DNA of 64,000 bases, from assembly GCF_009830105.1 (NCBI RefSeq), contig NZ_WURB01000011.1, positions 1 to 64,000 on the forward strand, read 5' to 3'. Position 1 is the stretch's first letter. The number at the start of each line of letters is the position of its first letter. The notes below the pieces were generated by a model. It saw only the letters and a program-made list of their open reading frames with translations, was not told the DNA's origin and did not search any database. This DNA comes from Microvirga makkahensis (GTDB taxonomy: Bacteria; Pseudomonadota; Alphaproteobacteria; Rhizobiales; Beijerinckiaceae). Position numbers and translations under genes: made by a program. This document shows, piece after piece, positions 54,200 to 63,968 of the stretch.

Positions 54200-55255
54200 T
54201 TTGTCGTTCCTCCCAGGCCAAGTCCTGGCGTCACCCCACCCGATGGTGGCATACTACATGCTGCCCGCGCGCGCCTGGCAGCACCTGCCAGGCGCCCTCG
54301 CGTTCTTTGCTCTTGGACGCCCCCCCCCGCGGGCAGCCCGAGCCGTTGGACAGCCAAGGTTCTTTGCATCGCCGAAATGGTGCTGATTGCGAGCAGCCTT
54401 CGGATGCTCGATCACGAGTCCCTGTTTCCTGAGCTGAACGCAGTGCCGGTCACAATTGGCGCTTCGCTGCTTGTGTTCGCGGGTTCACCGCAATTCTCCC
54501 GGGCGGGACGCTTCCTGGCAACGGTGCCGCCGGTTGCCATCGGGAAGTCTCGTATTCACTCCATCCCTGGGACTGGCGGTGGGACAACAGCCCATTCGGG
54601 ATCATTGCGTTCAGGCAGTCGGCACTCCCAAGCGCTGTCGCCCTCGCTCTGGCCGCGTTGATCTCGCAGAGCGCAGGGTATGGCGTCTATGCATTCGACC
54701 CTGATTATCGGAAGGCGCTCGCAGGCATCTCCGTACCGCACCCTGCATAGAGAATGCCCGAGATCTGCCAGCGGGCGAAGCTGCAATCAGCCGACTTCAG
54801 CAAGGAATCCTGCCAGCTCGGCCCCGGGAAGAGTGGCCGATACGTATCTATGGGGCGGCTCTCATGTTGGCCATGACGTTGGCATCCTGTCCGAGATCGG
54901 AGAGGAGGTTGGCTTCACGTTCCGCAACGCGGTCCATTCCGCATGTCCGCCACTCTTGCCTGAAACGGAGCAATCTGCAGCCGTGCGGCTTTCCAAGAGA
55001 GCGGAGGACTGCCGCGCGTCACGCATAGTCGTGCGCGATCATCTGCACCAGTTCAGCAAAATCACCTTGGCTGCGCGCTGGGGCAATCACCTGAACGCGC
55101 GGGAAGGTTTCGCGCGCGAAGCGGCAGGGAAAAGAAGACAGAACTCGGCACCAGCCATGCTGATCCGGGTGATGGGAGATAACGCCGGCTCATTCGCGCC
55201 ATCAAGCCCCATCGGCCGTTCCGCCATGAAAGGCTCGGCGGCCGGCCATCGTTGA
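54200..55255 (+). pseudogene. Decayed OafA-type acyltransferase with SGNH domain
   Basis: Fragments in all three frames line up with an acyltransferase-3/SGNH protein: MVAYYMLPARAWQHLPGALA (membrane part), LVFAGSPQFSRAGRF, AVALALAALISQSAGYGVYA followed by a stop at about 54750, then ADTYLWGGSHVGHDVG, where an SGNH protein would have GDSH. A C tract near 54320 is a likely slip site. It would have acetylated the surface polysaccharide. The number of shifts and stops makes loss of function near certain. Exact ends are approximate. Confidence 0.65.
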
Positions 55256-55501
55256 ACCACGGCTTTCCGGGCCTCGGATCAAACCGGCATCAGCCTCTCT
55301 GAGCCCGGGAGCCGTTTCCATCGACGTGGAATCTTCTCGCTGCTTGGTTCGCCGCATTTTCAGGCGAACCGGATACGTCGCCGAAAATTCCTAGCGGGTC
55401 AGCGAGCATCCACCCGATATCGTGGCCTTGGGGCACGGCCCGATAGAGCCATCCCATATCACGTGGCGATTTTCGGCCTTCATCGCCCCAGAGCCTCGAC
55501 C

Positions 55502-56302
55502 TTAGCTTTCAGGCTGATAGAGCCTCAGAAAATCACGGTCCGGCTGCGCCTTGAGCGCATCAAAGAGCTGATCCGCAGAGGGTGCACGACGCAGATACTC
55601 CGCCGCGACTTCATCAGTAAAATCTCTATTCCGTGTGTAGCGAATTTCCTGAGAGCGATCCTGCACCACGGGAGGAAACTCAAAAATTTCTCGCGAGGCA
55701 ATTCGGGCAACGAGGCTCTTCTGCGCCGCATCGACGGCCTTCATGCCGAAAACGAAGGGATCAACCGGCTCGATCGGTGGCCGAACGTGATAAAGCATAG
55801 GCCCGCTGTCCAACCCCTTGGAGAGCATGTGGATCGTAGCGCCAACCATGTCGGGATTGCCGTCATAAAGCGCCCAGAAATTGCAGGAACTTCCCCGGTA
55901 ATAGGGCGAAATCCCCATATGAATGTTGATCGTGCGCTTCTCAATCAAGAAATCAACCAAGGGCGGACGGATATAGCTGGCTCCAAGAACAACATAAAGG
56001 TCCGATTCCAATGCCGGGCGCAGCATTTCGAGAGGCGCCAAGGACAAGTCTCCCGTTCTCAGGGCAAGCTGGCGAACATTCGGCGGAAGAAATCGTGGAA
56101 TGCCGAAGACTTCCCTCTCCGCAGCTATGACACGGGTGAAGTAATCCTGCATCACCTCTGAACGTTTATAGAAATCATCCACCGTCCCCGGAAAGACGGT
56201 CATGCACTCTTGAACCATAAACACGGTGTCGGCAATTGAAGCCAGACGCTCGGCTAGACGTAAATGGCGAGGATTATTCGAAGTAAAAACTGTAATTTTC
56301 AT
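55502..56302 (-). CDS. Formyltransferase-fold protein (sugar N-formyltransferase candidate)
   Basis: A 266-residue protein with the formyltransferase core NIHMGISPYYRGSS (N126, H128) and D165 in GLDSGPMLYH, the catalytic triad of methionyl-tRNA and sugar N-formyltransferases that use 10-formyl-tetrahydrofolate. The first 100 residues have the Rossmann-like beginning MKITVFTSNNPRHLRLAERL. It lacks the tRNA-binding C-terminal domain, and it lies in a glycan locus and overlaps a deacetylase gene by four bases. An amino sugar made by deacetylation and then formylated would fit. Confidence 0.82.
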   Translation of the reverse strand: MKITVFTSNNPRHLRLAERLASIADTVFMVQECMTVFPGTVDDFYKRSEVMQDYFTRVIAAEREVFGIPRFLPPNVRQLALRTGDLSLAPLEMLRPALESDLYVVLGASYIRPPLVDFLIEKRTINIHMGISPYYRGSSCNFWALYDGNPDMVGATIHMLSKGLDSGPMLYHVRPPIEPVDPFVFGMKAVDAAQKSLVARIASREIFEFPPVVQDRSQEIRYTRNRDFTDEVAAEYLRRAPSADQLFDALKAQPDRDFLRLYQPES

Positions 56303-57231
56303 CTTAGGCCCATCTTCTGCATGACATGAGCGTGATCGTCCCGCGGATACTCATAACGGCTCGCATTTGAGGGTTCAAGATTAGCTCGGAAGCCGATCTC
56401 TACCCCGAGGTTGTCAAGCACGGCCAGCGTGTCGCTGTTGTAAGAGTTGCAGGGATGACTCATCGTCATCGGAGGACGGCCAATGACATTCGACAGATGA
56501 TGATAGTTTCGCGTGTATTCTTCCTGCTGCTTCTCGCGAGAGAGCGCCCCCATTGCTGTCGGATGACTGAAGGAATGCAAGCCGATCACGTGCCCTTTTC
56601 GATCGAGATCGATCAGGTGCGCATCCGACATCCAGAGCGACTTAGCAGCTTCTTGAACCGAGAAACCTGCATCATTGGCGATCATTTGGTCCATGATCTC
56701 GAAATAGCGGGTGGGACCAAGAACATGGTCACGCACATAGCGGAACTTTCTATCATTGTCGGTATAGAATGAGAAACCTGACAGATAGGTGGCCGGATTG
56801 AAGCCTTCCGTCTTTGCTCGAAACTCGGCACGATATTCGGAAGCATCGAGCTGATCGAAGAATGCCGTATAGAAATCATCGATATCCGGATATCTCACAC
56901 TGCGGAAGTAACGGTATATCTCCAGCGGCTCAATATTTCCAAGAAATACGGATGAATAAACAAACCAAAAAGCAGTCAGGCCATAGCTTTCCATAACTGG
57001 TGCCGCAACTTCATATTGACAAAGGAGAGCATCATCAAGCGTGATGCACCGATCGCTTGGCTCCAGTCTATCTTTTATTGCCCTCTCTATCCATTCTTGA
57101 GGACCCAGGAAGTTCTTCGGCCCCATGAATTCAATAATGTCGGCAAACTGATCAGATGTAATTGCCCCCTGCCCATCAGGATGTTTCTCATCCTTAAAAT
57201 GATGGAGCATCAATCCATATGGCTTTTGCAT
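56299..57231 (-). CDS. Polysaccharide deacetylase-like protein
   Basis: A 310-residue NodB-like protein with LMLHHFKD near the N-terminus, metal aspartates in CITLDDALL (D66, D67), and histidines in GLHSFSHPT (H219, H223). SHPCNSYNSDTLAVLDNLGV is the late conserved part. No signal peptide, so it likely acts in the cytoplasm. The start is preceded by GAGGAGGGGGCG. It overlaps the formyltransferase gene (ATGA at 56299-56302), supporting a two-step deacetylation/formylation. Confidence 0.84.
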   Translation of the reverse strand: MQKPYGLMLHHFKDEKHPDGQGAITSDQFADIIEFMGPKNFLGPQEWIERAIKDRLEPSDRCITLDDALLCQYEVAAPVMESYGLTAFWFVYSSVFLGNIEPLEIYRYFRSVRYPDIDDFYTAFFDQLDASEYRAEFRAKTEGFNPATYLSGFSFYTDNDRKFRYVRDHVLGPTRYFEIMDQMIANDAGFSVQEAAKSLWMSDAHLIDLDRKGHVIGLHSFSHPTAMGALSREKQQEEYTRNYHHLSNVIGRPPMTMSHPCNSYNSDTLAVLDNLGVEIGFRANLEPSNASRYEYPRDDHAHVMQKMGLR

Positions 57232-57563
57232 CGCCCCCTCCTCAACTTACAGGAAACTCTTTCGATTGCTCAAGCAGGAGAGCAAACTTACATTTTATAT
57301 TTACGGAATGCACAGAGCCCATCCCTCCTATGGAAGCCATGCGACATCCCACCACAACAGATTTTTGAATCCGAACCACAGCTTGTCGTATAAGCAACCC
57401 AGGACTCAGAGGCCTTCCTATGCCCCAAGCCTCATGCAGGTTCAACCCAATTGAGCGCTCTTGTTCAATGACTTAGTGGCACGGCACCAACGCACCGTCA
57501 CTCTTTGCGCCTTTGGCCACTCCGCGCCGCTTTCATGCTGTCTCAACAAATTGTATAGGCGTG
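57232..57563. other. Divergent promoter gap
   Basis: About 330 bases between the deacetylase gene (minus) and the large two-domain glycosyltransferase gene (plus), less GC-rich than the genes around it. No hairpin or gene is seen. Confidence 0.45.
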
Positions 57564-60500
57564 ATGGAACTAACGACGCCGGCCGATCCCAAGCAGTTGG
57601 AAACCTTCGCAGGAATGAATCCCGAATATGCTCAGCAGAATGGCGCCGGAAAGGACGCCCGAGAGGTCCAGATGTCCGGGACGTGGGCCTCTCTGCTGGA
57701 GATCCTTGAGCACAGTGAGCACTTTGAAGCCTTGAGGACTTTCAAGGTCGACGACTTGGACGTGTGGCCCATCGTCAAGGCCACCTTGGTCATGGAAGCG
57801 CTCAATCGGGATCAGAGAACACATTTTGTTCAAACGGCAGCAAAACCATGGACCGAGTGGCCGAAACTGGCCTCCGGCTTGCTCACTCCCCACCTGAACT
57901 CTGCCAAGGCGCTGTTTCTCGCCAATTCCGCCCCTGCCTTCCGCCAGAATGGGATACTGCTCAATCCTCATCTCGATCCCTTGCGCCATCACCTGGAAGA
58001 ACAAGGGATCCGGACTCTAGCCGCCTATTACGACATCTCGTCAGTTCAGGACGCAGCCTTTCCAAGCATCGGCCTTGCGGGCCATCTGCAGCTCAGTCGC
58101 TTTTCCAGGTTAACGCCGAATGCTTCCCAGGAATTGTCTGCCTGCAGCGCTGAACTATCGCTGGCCATCAGGCGCACAAACATAGGGTCTGCGCAATCTC
58201 ATGCCAACGTCTCAAGAAGAATATCTGCAACCATCCGCTTGAGGTCAAGATTCAGAAGTATTTTTGCCTCGAACCCCGACCTAAAGCTTGTATTTACAAC
58301 GAACTACTATGGGCCGAACGGCTGGGCCGCATGCGCGGCCGCGAAGATACTGGGCTTGCGCACAATCGATATCCAACACGGCCTCCAAGGAAGATTTCAT
58401 CATGCCTACTCATGGCCTGAGATCCATGCGCGCACCCTCGGCCCCATCCCTGATCATTTCCTGACCTGGACCGAGGACGACGCCGCCAATCTTGACCGGT
58501 ACCCATTGACCGCTGGAAAAGCCACCCTCATCGGACCTAGCCATTTCCAGCTCGAGCGGCTCCTCAGAGACCATGCGGGCACCAATCCGCTTCTGGCAAA
58601 AGCATGCCTCGACTATTGCACCGCTGCCGCCGCGCTGACAGAACTTGCCGGGAGAACCCGGCAGGAAGGCAAGAAAGTTGCAGGTCTCTTTCTTCAATAC
58701 AAGGAAGATGATCGATGGCTTCAGGAACTAAGACGGAGACTCCCAGATAATATTGCCCTTTGGGTCCGCCGCCATCCGGGAGTCCGGCAACTCAATCCTG
58801 ATCCCCCCTCCATCACCGGCCTGACCTTTGTCGACGACTACCCCCTCCCCTCCATTTTGGGCAACGTGGACGTGACCGTAACCGGTTACTCTTCGGTCGG
58901 CATAGAGGCCGCACATGTGGGATGTCCTGTTGTCGCATATTCCCCTTTGGCCAAGGAATTTCTAGAAACGGCTTGTAAATCAACTGGCTTCACCTTGTGC
59001 GAGTCAGATATTGACGCCATCGCGTCCGCAATGGCGACTGCGCTAAAAACTCCGGTATCAAAGAGCAAATTGAAACAGGCCCTTCCTCTGATGACAAATA
59101 TTCTGAGCGAACTTGGAATGGATGAAAAAGCCCCCCCGAGAAGCGACTCGTTGACGATCTCGGCAGAAGCCATAGACGAGCCGCAGAACATTGTCGTTCA
59201 GCCTGATGAAGGCTTTCTTCCCAACCTGGATGGCTTGGATGTGGATGTCGTCATGCTTGTTGCGAATGACGGCTGGGACGTTCGAGCGCTCAAGCAGGCC
59301 CGCAGCCTGGCCTCCAATGGTGTCTCGGTTGCGGTAGTCGGGCGAGAGGCCGATCCATTTGCGCGAAATCGCTTCAAGGACGCTCATGGGGTCGACATCG
59401 TTACGGTTCCCAGGGTTCTCAACGGCACGCGCATGCAGCTCTTGCTAGAAAACGGCGTATGGCAAAGGTTGAACTTTCGTGAACGCCTGTTGGCTTGGTC
59501 TGTTCAGAAGATACTTTTCTGGACAGATTTCAAAGTGAAGGCGAAGGTCCTTCCCCCTCCCGTTCACGCAACATTTCTCGAGACGCTTCAAAGACGCGCA
59601 GAGCCGCGGGCCCGGCCGGTGTCGTCCAATGAAAGCCTGTGGCTGACGGATCTCCTGCACAGCTTTGACGCCAGCAGAGAAAAAGTAAGCGCCAAGATTG
59701 CCAGGCGCTTCGGGCGATCACCGCTAGGCTTGCTCCTTGGCTCCGTTGTGCGCGCTGCCGGCCTCGTGCTGTCCCGCTTTCTGCGGTTCATCATCCGATG
59801 CGATAGATATCTCAGCATCCGAATTCGATACATATGGATCAGAGCACTTCGAAAGATCTCATCTAACAGTTCCTCCGTAGCGCTGCCTTTCAGGAAGGTC
59901 GCACTGAAGTGGTATGGGGTGGGGCGAAAAGTCTTTAACTACTCTCATTATTTTCTCAGGACACTCGAATATGGCGAGACCGTCGCGCGCCTTCGCCCGC
60001 GCGTCATTCATGCACACGACCTCTACACGCTTCAGGCCGCCGTCAGGATCGCCGCCTGGACAGGTGCAAAGGTAGTCTACGATGCCCATGAACTTGAAGC
60101 TGATCGAACCAAGATGACCGATATGCGACTGAAGCGCTGGATCATTGATCAGGAGAAATTCTACGCACCGAAGACCGATGCTTGCATTACGGTCTCGAAC
60201 GCCATCGCCGATGAGATGGTGAAGGAGCTGGGCATTGAGCGTCCGACCATCGTATTCAACGCGCCCGTGACCGACCACCTCCCCGAGGAGTGGCGTGGTA
60301 AAACGATCCGGAAGACCCTTGGGCTCGATCCGCAGACGCCGCTCTTCGTCTTTGTCGGTAAGGTCTATGAGCTTTTCAACAGCAACCAGCGCGTTGGAAT
60401 GATCATCGAGGCTCTGGCACAGTGCGAAGGCTTTCACCTCGCCATCATGGGGCCGCTTGGCTCAACCGCTGCCGAGCAAATTCCGGAACTATCCGCACGG

Positions 60501-60923
60501 CTCGGCATCGAGGGCAGGTTGCACATCCTGGGCTCTATCCCGGCCGAAGCGATTACCAGCTACATTGCTGATGCGGATGCTGGAATCTACTTCATGTGGC
60601 CAGACACGAGAAATATCGACCTTACGATTCCAAACAAGCTGTTCGAGTTTTCCCTGGCCGGCCTCCCGATCGTGGTTTCCGACCTGACATCGACGCGTTG
60701 GTTCGTCGAGCAGGTCCACAATGCCATTCTCGTCTCCGAGGAATCCCCCGAGGCGATAGCGAAGGCATGCCGTGAAGCCTACGAGACCCGGGACAAACTG
60801 CGTCCGTCACCCGACCGACTGGCATTCATGATCAATGAGTTTTCATGGAGCGCCCAGGAGCGAAAGCTGTTGGCGCTTTACGGCAAGCTGCTGGACGCTC
60901 CACCGAACCAGCAGAGACACTGA
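57564..60923 (+). CDS. Two-domain glycosyltransferase (capsule-type GT-B plus GT4)
   Basis: A 1119-residue protein. The N-terminal half (about 30-540) has DLDVWPIVKATLVMEA, IDIQHGLQGRFHHAYSWPEI, WVRRHPGVRQ and GYSSVGIEAAHVGCPVVAYS, a GT-B fold of the capsule/CDP-glycerol transferase type. The C-terminal half (from about 560) is a GT4: VDVVMLVANDGWDVRALKQA, VIHAHDLYTLQAAVRIAAWT, KVVYDAHELE and NKLFEFSLAGLPIVVSDLTS (donor site). The N-terminal half is homologous to the convergent gene at 60974-62620. ATG 57564 is chosen; no strong ribosome site is visible at it or at 57513. Confidence 0.85.
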   Translation: MELTTPADPKQLETFAGMNPEYAQQNGAGKDAREVQMSGTWASLLEILEHSEHFEALRTFKVDDLDVWPIVKATLVMEALNRDQRTHFVQTAAKPWTEWPKLASGLLTPHLNSAKALFLANSAPAFRQNGILLNPHLDPLRHHLEEQGIRTLAAYYDISSVQDAAFPSIGLAGHLQLSRFSRLTPNASQELSACSAELSLAIRRTNIGSAQSHANVSRRISATIRLRSRFRSIFASNPDLKLVFTTNYYGPNGWAACAAAKILGLRTIDIQHGLQGRFHHAYSWPEIHARTLGPIPDHFLTWTEDDAANLDRYPLTAGKATLIGPSHFQLERLLRDHAGTNPLLAKACLDYCTAAAALTELAGRTRQEGKKVAGLFLQYKEDDRWLQELRRRLPDNIALWVRRHPGVRQLNPDPPSITGLTFVDDYPLPSILGNVDVTVTGYSSVGIEAAHVGCPVVAYSPLAKEFLETACKSTGFTLCESDIDAIASAMATALKTPVSKSKLKQALPLMTNILSELGMDEKAPPRSDSLTISAEAIDEPQNIVVQPDEGFLPNLDGLDVDVVMLVANDGWDVRALKQARSLASNGVSVAVVGREADPFARNRFKDAHGVDIVTVPRVLNGTRMQLLLENGVWQRLNFRERLLAWSVQKILFWTDFKVKAKVLPPPVHATFLETLQRRAEPRARPVSSNESLWLTDLLHSFDASREKVSAKIARRFGRSPLGLLLGSVVRAAGLVLSRFLRFIIRCDRYLSIRIRYIWIRALRKISSNSSSVALPFRKVALKWYGVGRKVFNYSHYFLRTLEYGETVARLRPRVIHAHDLYTLQAAVRIAAWTGAKVVYDAHELEADRTKMTDMRLKRWIIDQEKFYAPKTDACITVSNAIADEMVKELGIERPTIVFNAPVTDHLPEEWRGKTIRKTLGLDPQTPLFVFVGKVYELFNSNQRVGMIIEALAQCEGFHLAIMGPLGSTAAEQIPELSARLGIEGRLHILGSIPAEAITSYIADADAGIYFMWPDTRNIDLTIPNKLFEFSLAGLPIVVSDLTSTRWFVEQVHNAILVSEESPEAIAKACREAYETRDKLRPSPDRLAFMINEFSWSAQERKLLALYGKLLDAPPNQQRH

Positions 60924-60973
60924 AGTCGATACGCGTGGAAGCGGCGCTCGGTCGACCGCTTCCACGTCTCCTC

Positions 60974-62620
60974 CTATGTGAGCCTACCGACGCCATTCAG
61001 GGACAGACATGCGGCGATTTCTTGACCTAGCACGTTCAGGGGCTTGACCTCCGGCGTCGACACCCCGGCGCGTGCAGACAGACAAGCGGAGATCGCAGTC
61101 TCAATATCTTTGGCCGTCGGATTGACGTAAATGAGCTTGTCATCCCACGACGCTCCAAAGAAATGTCTCGCAGCGGCCTCCGAGTAGGCGATGCTTTGTA
61201 CGCCGAATGCATATGCATCGAGTACGACGGAAGAGTACTTCGTCGCCACTACGTCTACTTCCTTAAGAATCGTGCTCAGAGAAGATGTCGATGGTTCGAT
61301 CACAAATGTTCTCGGCCCGGATACTTCTGCAAGACGCTCCTCCAAGGCACTCCGGCTCTTCAATTCACCCGGGTGCAATCTTATCCAGAACCGCCAGGTT
61401 TTCGGGGCGTGTGCGCGCAACTCGTCGAACCAATCGATTTGCTCGCCGGGATGAAGGGCAATGAGGATGTCGACCTCTCCTCCAATGCTTTGCTTTATTC
61501 TCTCGATAGCCGCCGTTTCCTCGCAAAGAGCCTGATGAGCGGCCTCGATGCCTCCCTCTTTGTAGATGCCCGGCGCTGTGCCTGTTAGGATCGTCTGATC
61601 CAGAAGCCTCCAGACGTTGCCGATCTGCAGAAGGCCCGGCCTCCACTTGCCCGAACCGGTCTGCAACTCCCTCACTTCGTTCTCCGACCAGCAGAAGAAT
61701 GCAGTAGGCAGCGTGTTGAACCCTCTCTCGGGGGCGTTCGGCCATGAATAAGCATGGTGCCGGACGCCCGCGACGCCATGCTGCACATCGGCGATCGGGA
61801 TACCGAGCCTGCGGCAAGCCCAGCTCGCGCCGTGGCCGGCAAGACCGTAATAAGCAGAAACAACGACCGCCTTCGGCCTTCGCCGCTTGAACTGGCTGAA
61901 GAACCAGAAGGCGCAGATTGCCGTTTCCTTGATAACGCCTTCGATATGCTCCTTGGTGATGAAGATGTCGTCACCCATCATGCGGTGAATATCAGCCCAC
62001 CAGGCGGAGAAACCCGGCAGGTCGTCGAGATCGAGTGGAGGCAATTTCTTCGCCAGGCGCCTGACGTCCCGGAACTGTCTCTCGATACTCGTGAGGTCCT
62101 TCACAGCCGCATTCTGGACCGCCTCGTCATGAGCGGGAAATCCTGTAATGAATCCTGTTGTATGATACCCGTTCAGCGCGAGTGCTGCGCGCAAAGGGTC
62201 CATACAGAGCTGGAAGTACGTCGAGCCGATCTTCTTATGGTTTGTTGAATACCCGAGACAAAGCACCGTATCCTCTGCGAGGTACTCTGTGATGTCAGGC
62301 CATTCGAAACCATCAAGGAAATCCGAAGCCTGATACTTGGGTCTCGACTTAAGCCCAAAGAGCCTTTGCAGGCTGAATCCTCGCGGGCTGTCGTTCGAAG
62401 GCGCGCCCTTCACATGCATGGGGCGGCCTGCATTGTAGATATTGGATGCACGCATCAGGACTTGGGCCTTAACAATTGGCCACACGTCCAGCTCAAGATA
62501 GCTCCAGTCATGCTCCTTTTGGCGCTGCGTGCCATTATTCAAGAACCGAAACAGCCGGTCCCATTGAGCGCCGTCAGCAGTTGACTTGGCGGATCCCGCG
62601 ACGTTCTGGTTGATGCTCAT
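60974..62620 (-). CDS. Capsule-type GT-B glycosyltransferase, paralogue of the neighbour's N-terminal half
   Basis: A 548-residue protein. LELDVWPIVKAQVLMRA, VQHGVAGVRHHAYSWPNAPE, FWIRLHPGELKSRSALEE and KYSSVVLDAYAFGVQSIAYS match in order the same motifs in the N-terminal half of the 1119-residue protein, with which it is convergent (about 50 bases between stops). It lacks the GT4 half. Probably it transfers a related sugar or sugar-phosphate to the same polymer. Confidence 0.82.
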   Translation of the reverse strand: MSINQNVAGSAKSTADGAQWDRLFRFLNNGTQRQKEHDWSYLELDVWPIVKAQVLMRASNIYNAGRPMHVKGAPSNDSPRGFSLQRLFGLKSRPKYQASDFLDGFEWPDITEYLAEDTVLCLGYSTNHKKIGSTYFQLCMDPLRAALALNGYHTTGFITGFPAHDEAVQNAAVKDLTSIERQFRDVRRLAKKLPPLDLDDLPGFSAWWADIHRMMGDDIFITKEHIEGVIKETAICAFWFFSQFKRRRPKAVVVSAYYGLAGHGASWACRRLGIPIADVQHGVAGVRHHAYSWPNAPERGFNTLPTAFFCWSENEVRELQTGSGKWRPGLLQIGNVWRLLDQTILTGTAPGIYKEGGIEAAHQALCEETAAIERIKQSIGGEVDILIALHPGEQIDWFDELRAHAPKTWRFWIRLHPGELKSRSALEERLAEVSGPRTFVIEPSTSSLSTILKEVDVVATKYSSVVLDAYAFGVQSIAYSEAAARHFFGASWDDKLIYVNPTAKDIETAISACLSARAGVSTPEVKPLNVLGQEIAACLSLNGVGRLT

Positions 62621-62726
62621 TCCTCAATCCTAGCAGCAGATTGTCGTAGATTGCTGGGACGCTTACCGTAACCGGGACATCAGGGGCGGGCAGCCGAATG
62701 CCTGATCGCGGGTGCAAGCGATTTCG

Positions 62727-63968
62727 TCAAAGCCTTTGATCGAGGTTTGCCTTGGCATCCCGGTGCGTCTCCAGAAATGAAGGCTCGACGCTGGCAATGA
62801 TCTCCTTCAATCTTTCCTTGGTTAACAGGGGCTGCGCTCCAAAGTCAGCATTGAGCAACTCGGACGTCGCTGTCAGAACTCGATCGATCGCCTGGCGGTC
62901 TGCCGCAACATAGGAAACAGCTTCGAGATTTGGCATTCCAAGATCGAAGGAGGTCTCACTCTCAGTCATGAATTCCTCGTAAGGCTTTTCTCCCGCCGTA
63001 TCACGCGGCGTAAGAAGGAGAGGCCAGCGTCCCTGTTTCAATTCGCTTTCGACGCTCGCGCAGGCGCTCTGCTCGTCCTCATAGATCGCTGGCTCGAGAC
63101 CGTGGTAGCGGATGAAACGTTCAGCGATCCGGTCCAGCGCAACGAGATGCTCCTCCGGATCGAGCTTTGGAACCACAATAGATTGGCCCGGGACGATAAC
63201 CGACGCGATCGCGCAGATTTGTCCCGACTCGGTTAAAGAGACGAAGTACCGTCTTGTGTCCATAGGAGCCGCAATCGGTTCGCGACGGGCAAACCTGTTC
63301 TCGAAGCCCTGAAGCAGGGATCCGTTGGAGAAGGCCACGTTCGCAAAGCGAGCGGAAACTTTAGGACCTTTCAATGCGTGGGACACACTGGAGTTGAACA
63401 GGACATGCTCCATAACCCGCTTCGTAGCACCCATCATGGAGGATGGATTGGCCGCCTTGTCCGTTGATACGGTGAACAGGCGCCCCTTGAAGCCGGCCTC
63501 GCCGATCCATGTCATCAGCTTTGCCTGCTTGATGAGATTCGTCTCGAACATCTGCAGCGTCGAATAGGGATCCTTCTCCGAACGGACATGCTTGAGAGCC
63601 GCAAAGTTGAGAACGAGATCGTAGGGTCGCTCCGAGCCGATGAAATGCCTCATCGCAGCAGAGCCATAGTCCAGTGGCAGGGTCCTAAAATCGTCGGCCG
63701 ACCAATCGAATGGCCTGGATCGCAACTGGCGCACCAGTTCCGCCAGCCCGTTTTCGTTATGGTCGACGACGTGGAGAGCGGCGGGCTTGCGCTTTGCCAG
63801 TTGCAGAACGGTACTCGCCCCGATGGACCCCGCACCTCCGACAACGAGAATGCGACTTCCCTTGATACCGTCGCGCAACCGCTCTTCCACTGCGGCGATG
63901 TCAGTATCAAACAGCGATCCCTCGCGGCCAGTGGCAATCGTATGAATTGGCGGCACAGTCATGTACAA
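62727..63968 (-). CDS. FlaA1/CapD-like nucleotide-sugar dehydratase/epimerase
   Basis: A 413-residue extended SDR without the membrane domain of full CapD. The NAD(P) site is RILVVGGAGSIGASTVLQLA, and the catalytic segment is STDKAANPSSMMGATKRV, with Met in place of the usual Tyr as in the FlaA1/WbjB subgroup. LNFAALKHVRSEKDPYS follows the family pattern. It should act on UDP-GlcNAc or a related sugar in amino-sugar synthesis. The start is 32 bases from the window end; ATG 63962 is an alternative. Its downstream (lower-coordinate) neighbour is the GT-B gene. Confidence 0.88.
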   Translation of the reverse strand: MYMTVPPIHTIATGREGSLFDTDIAAVEERLRDGIKGSRILVVGGAGSIGASTVLQLAKRKPAALHVVDHNENGLAELVRQLRSRPFDWSADDFRTLPLDYGSAAMRHFIGSERPYDLVLNFAALKHVRSEKDPYSTLQMFETNLIKQAKLMTWIGEAGFKGRLFTVSTDKAANPSSMMGATKRVMEHVLFNSSVSHALKGPKVSARFANVAFSNGSLLQGFENRFARREPIAAPMDTRRYFVSLTESGQICAIASVIVPGQSIVVPKLDPEEHLVALDRIAERFIRYHGLEPAIYEDEQSACASVESELKQGRWPLLLTPRDTAGEKPYEEFMTESETSFDLGMPNLEAVSYVAADRQAIDRVLTATSELLNADFGAQPLLTKERLKEIIASVEPSFLETHRDAKANLDQRL

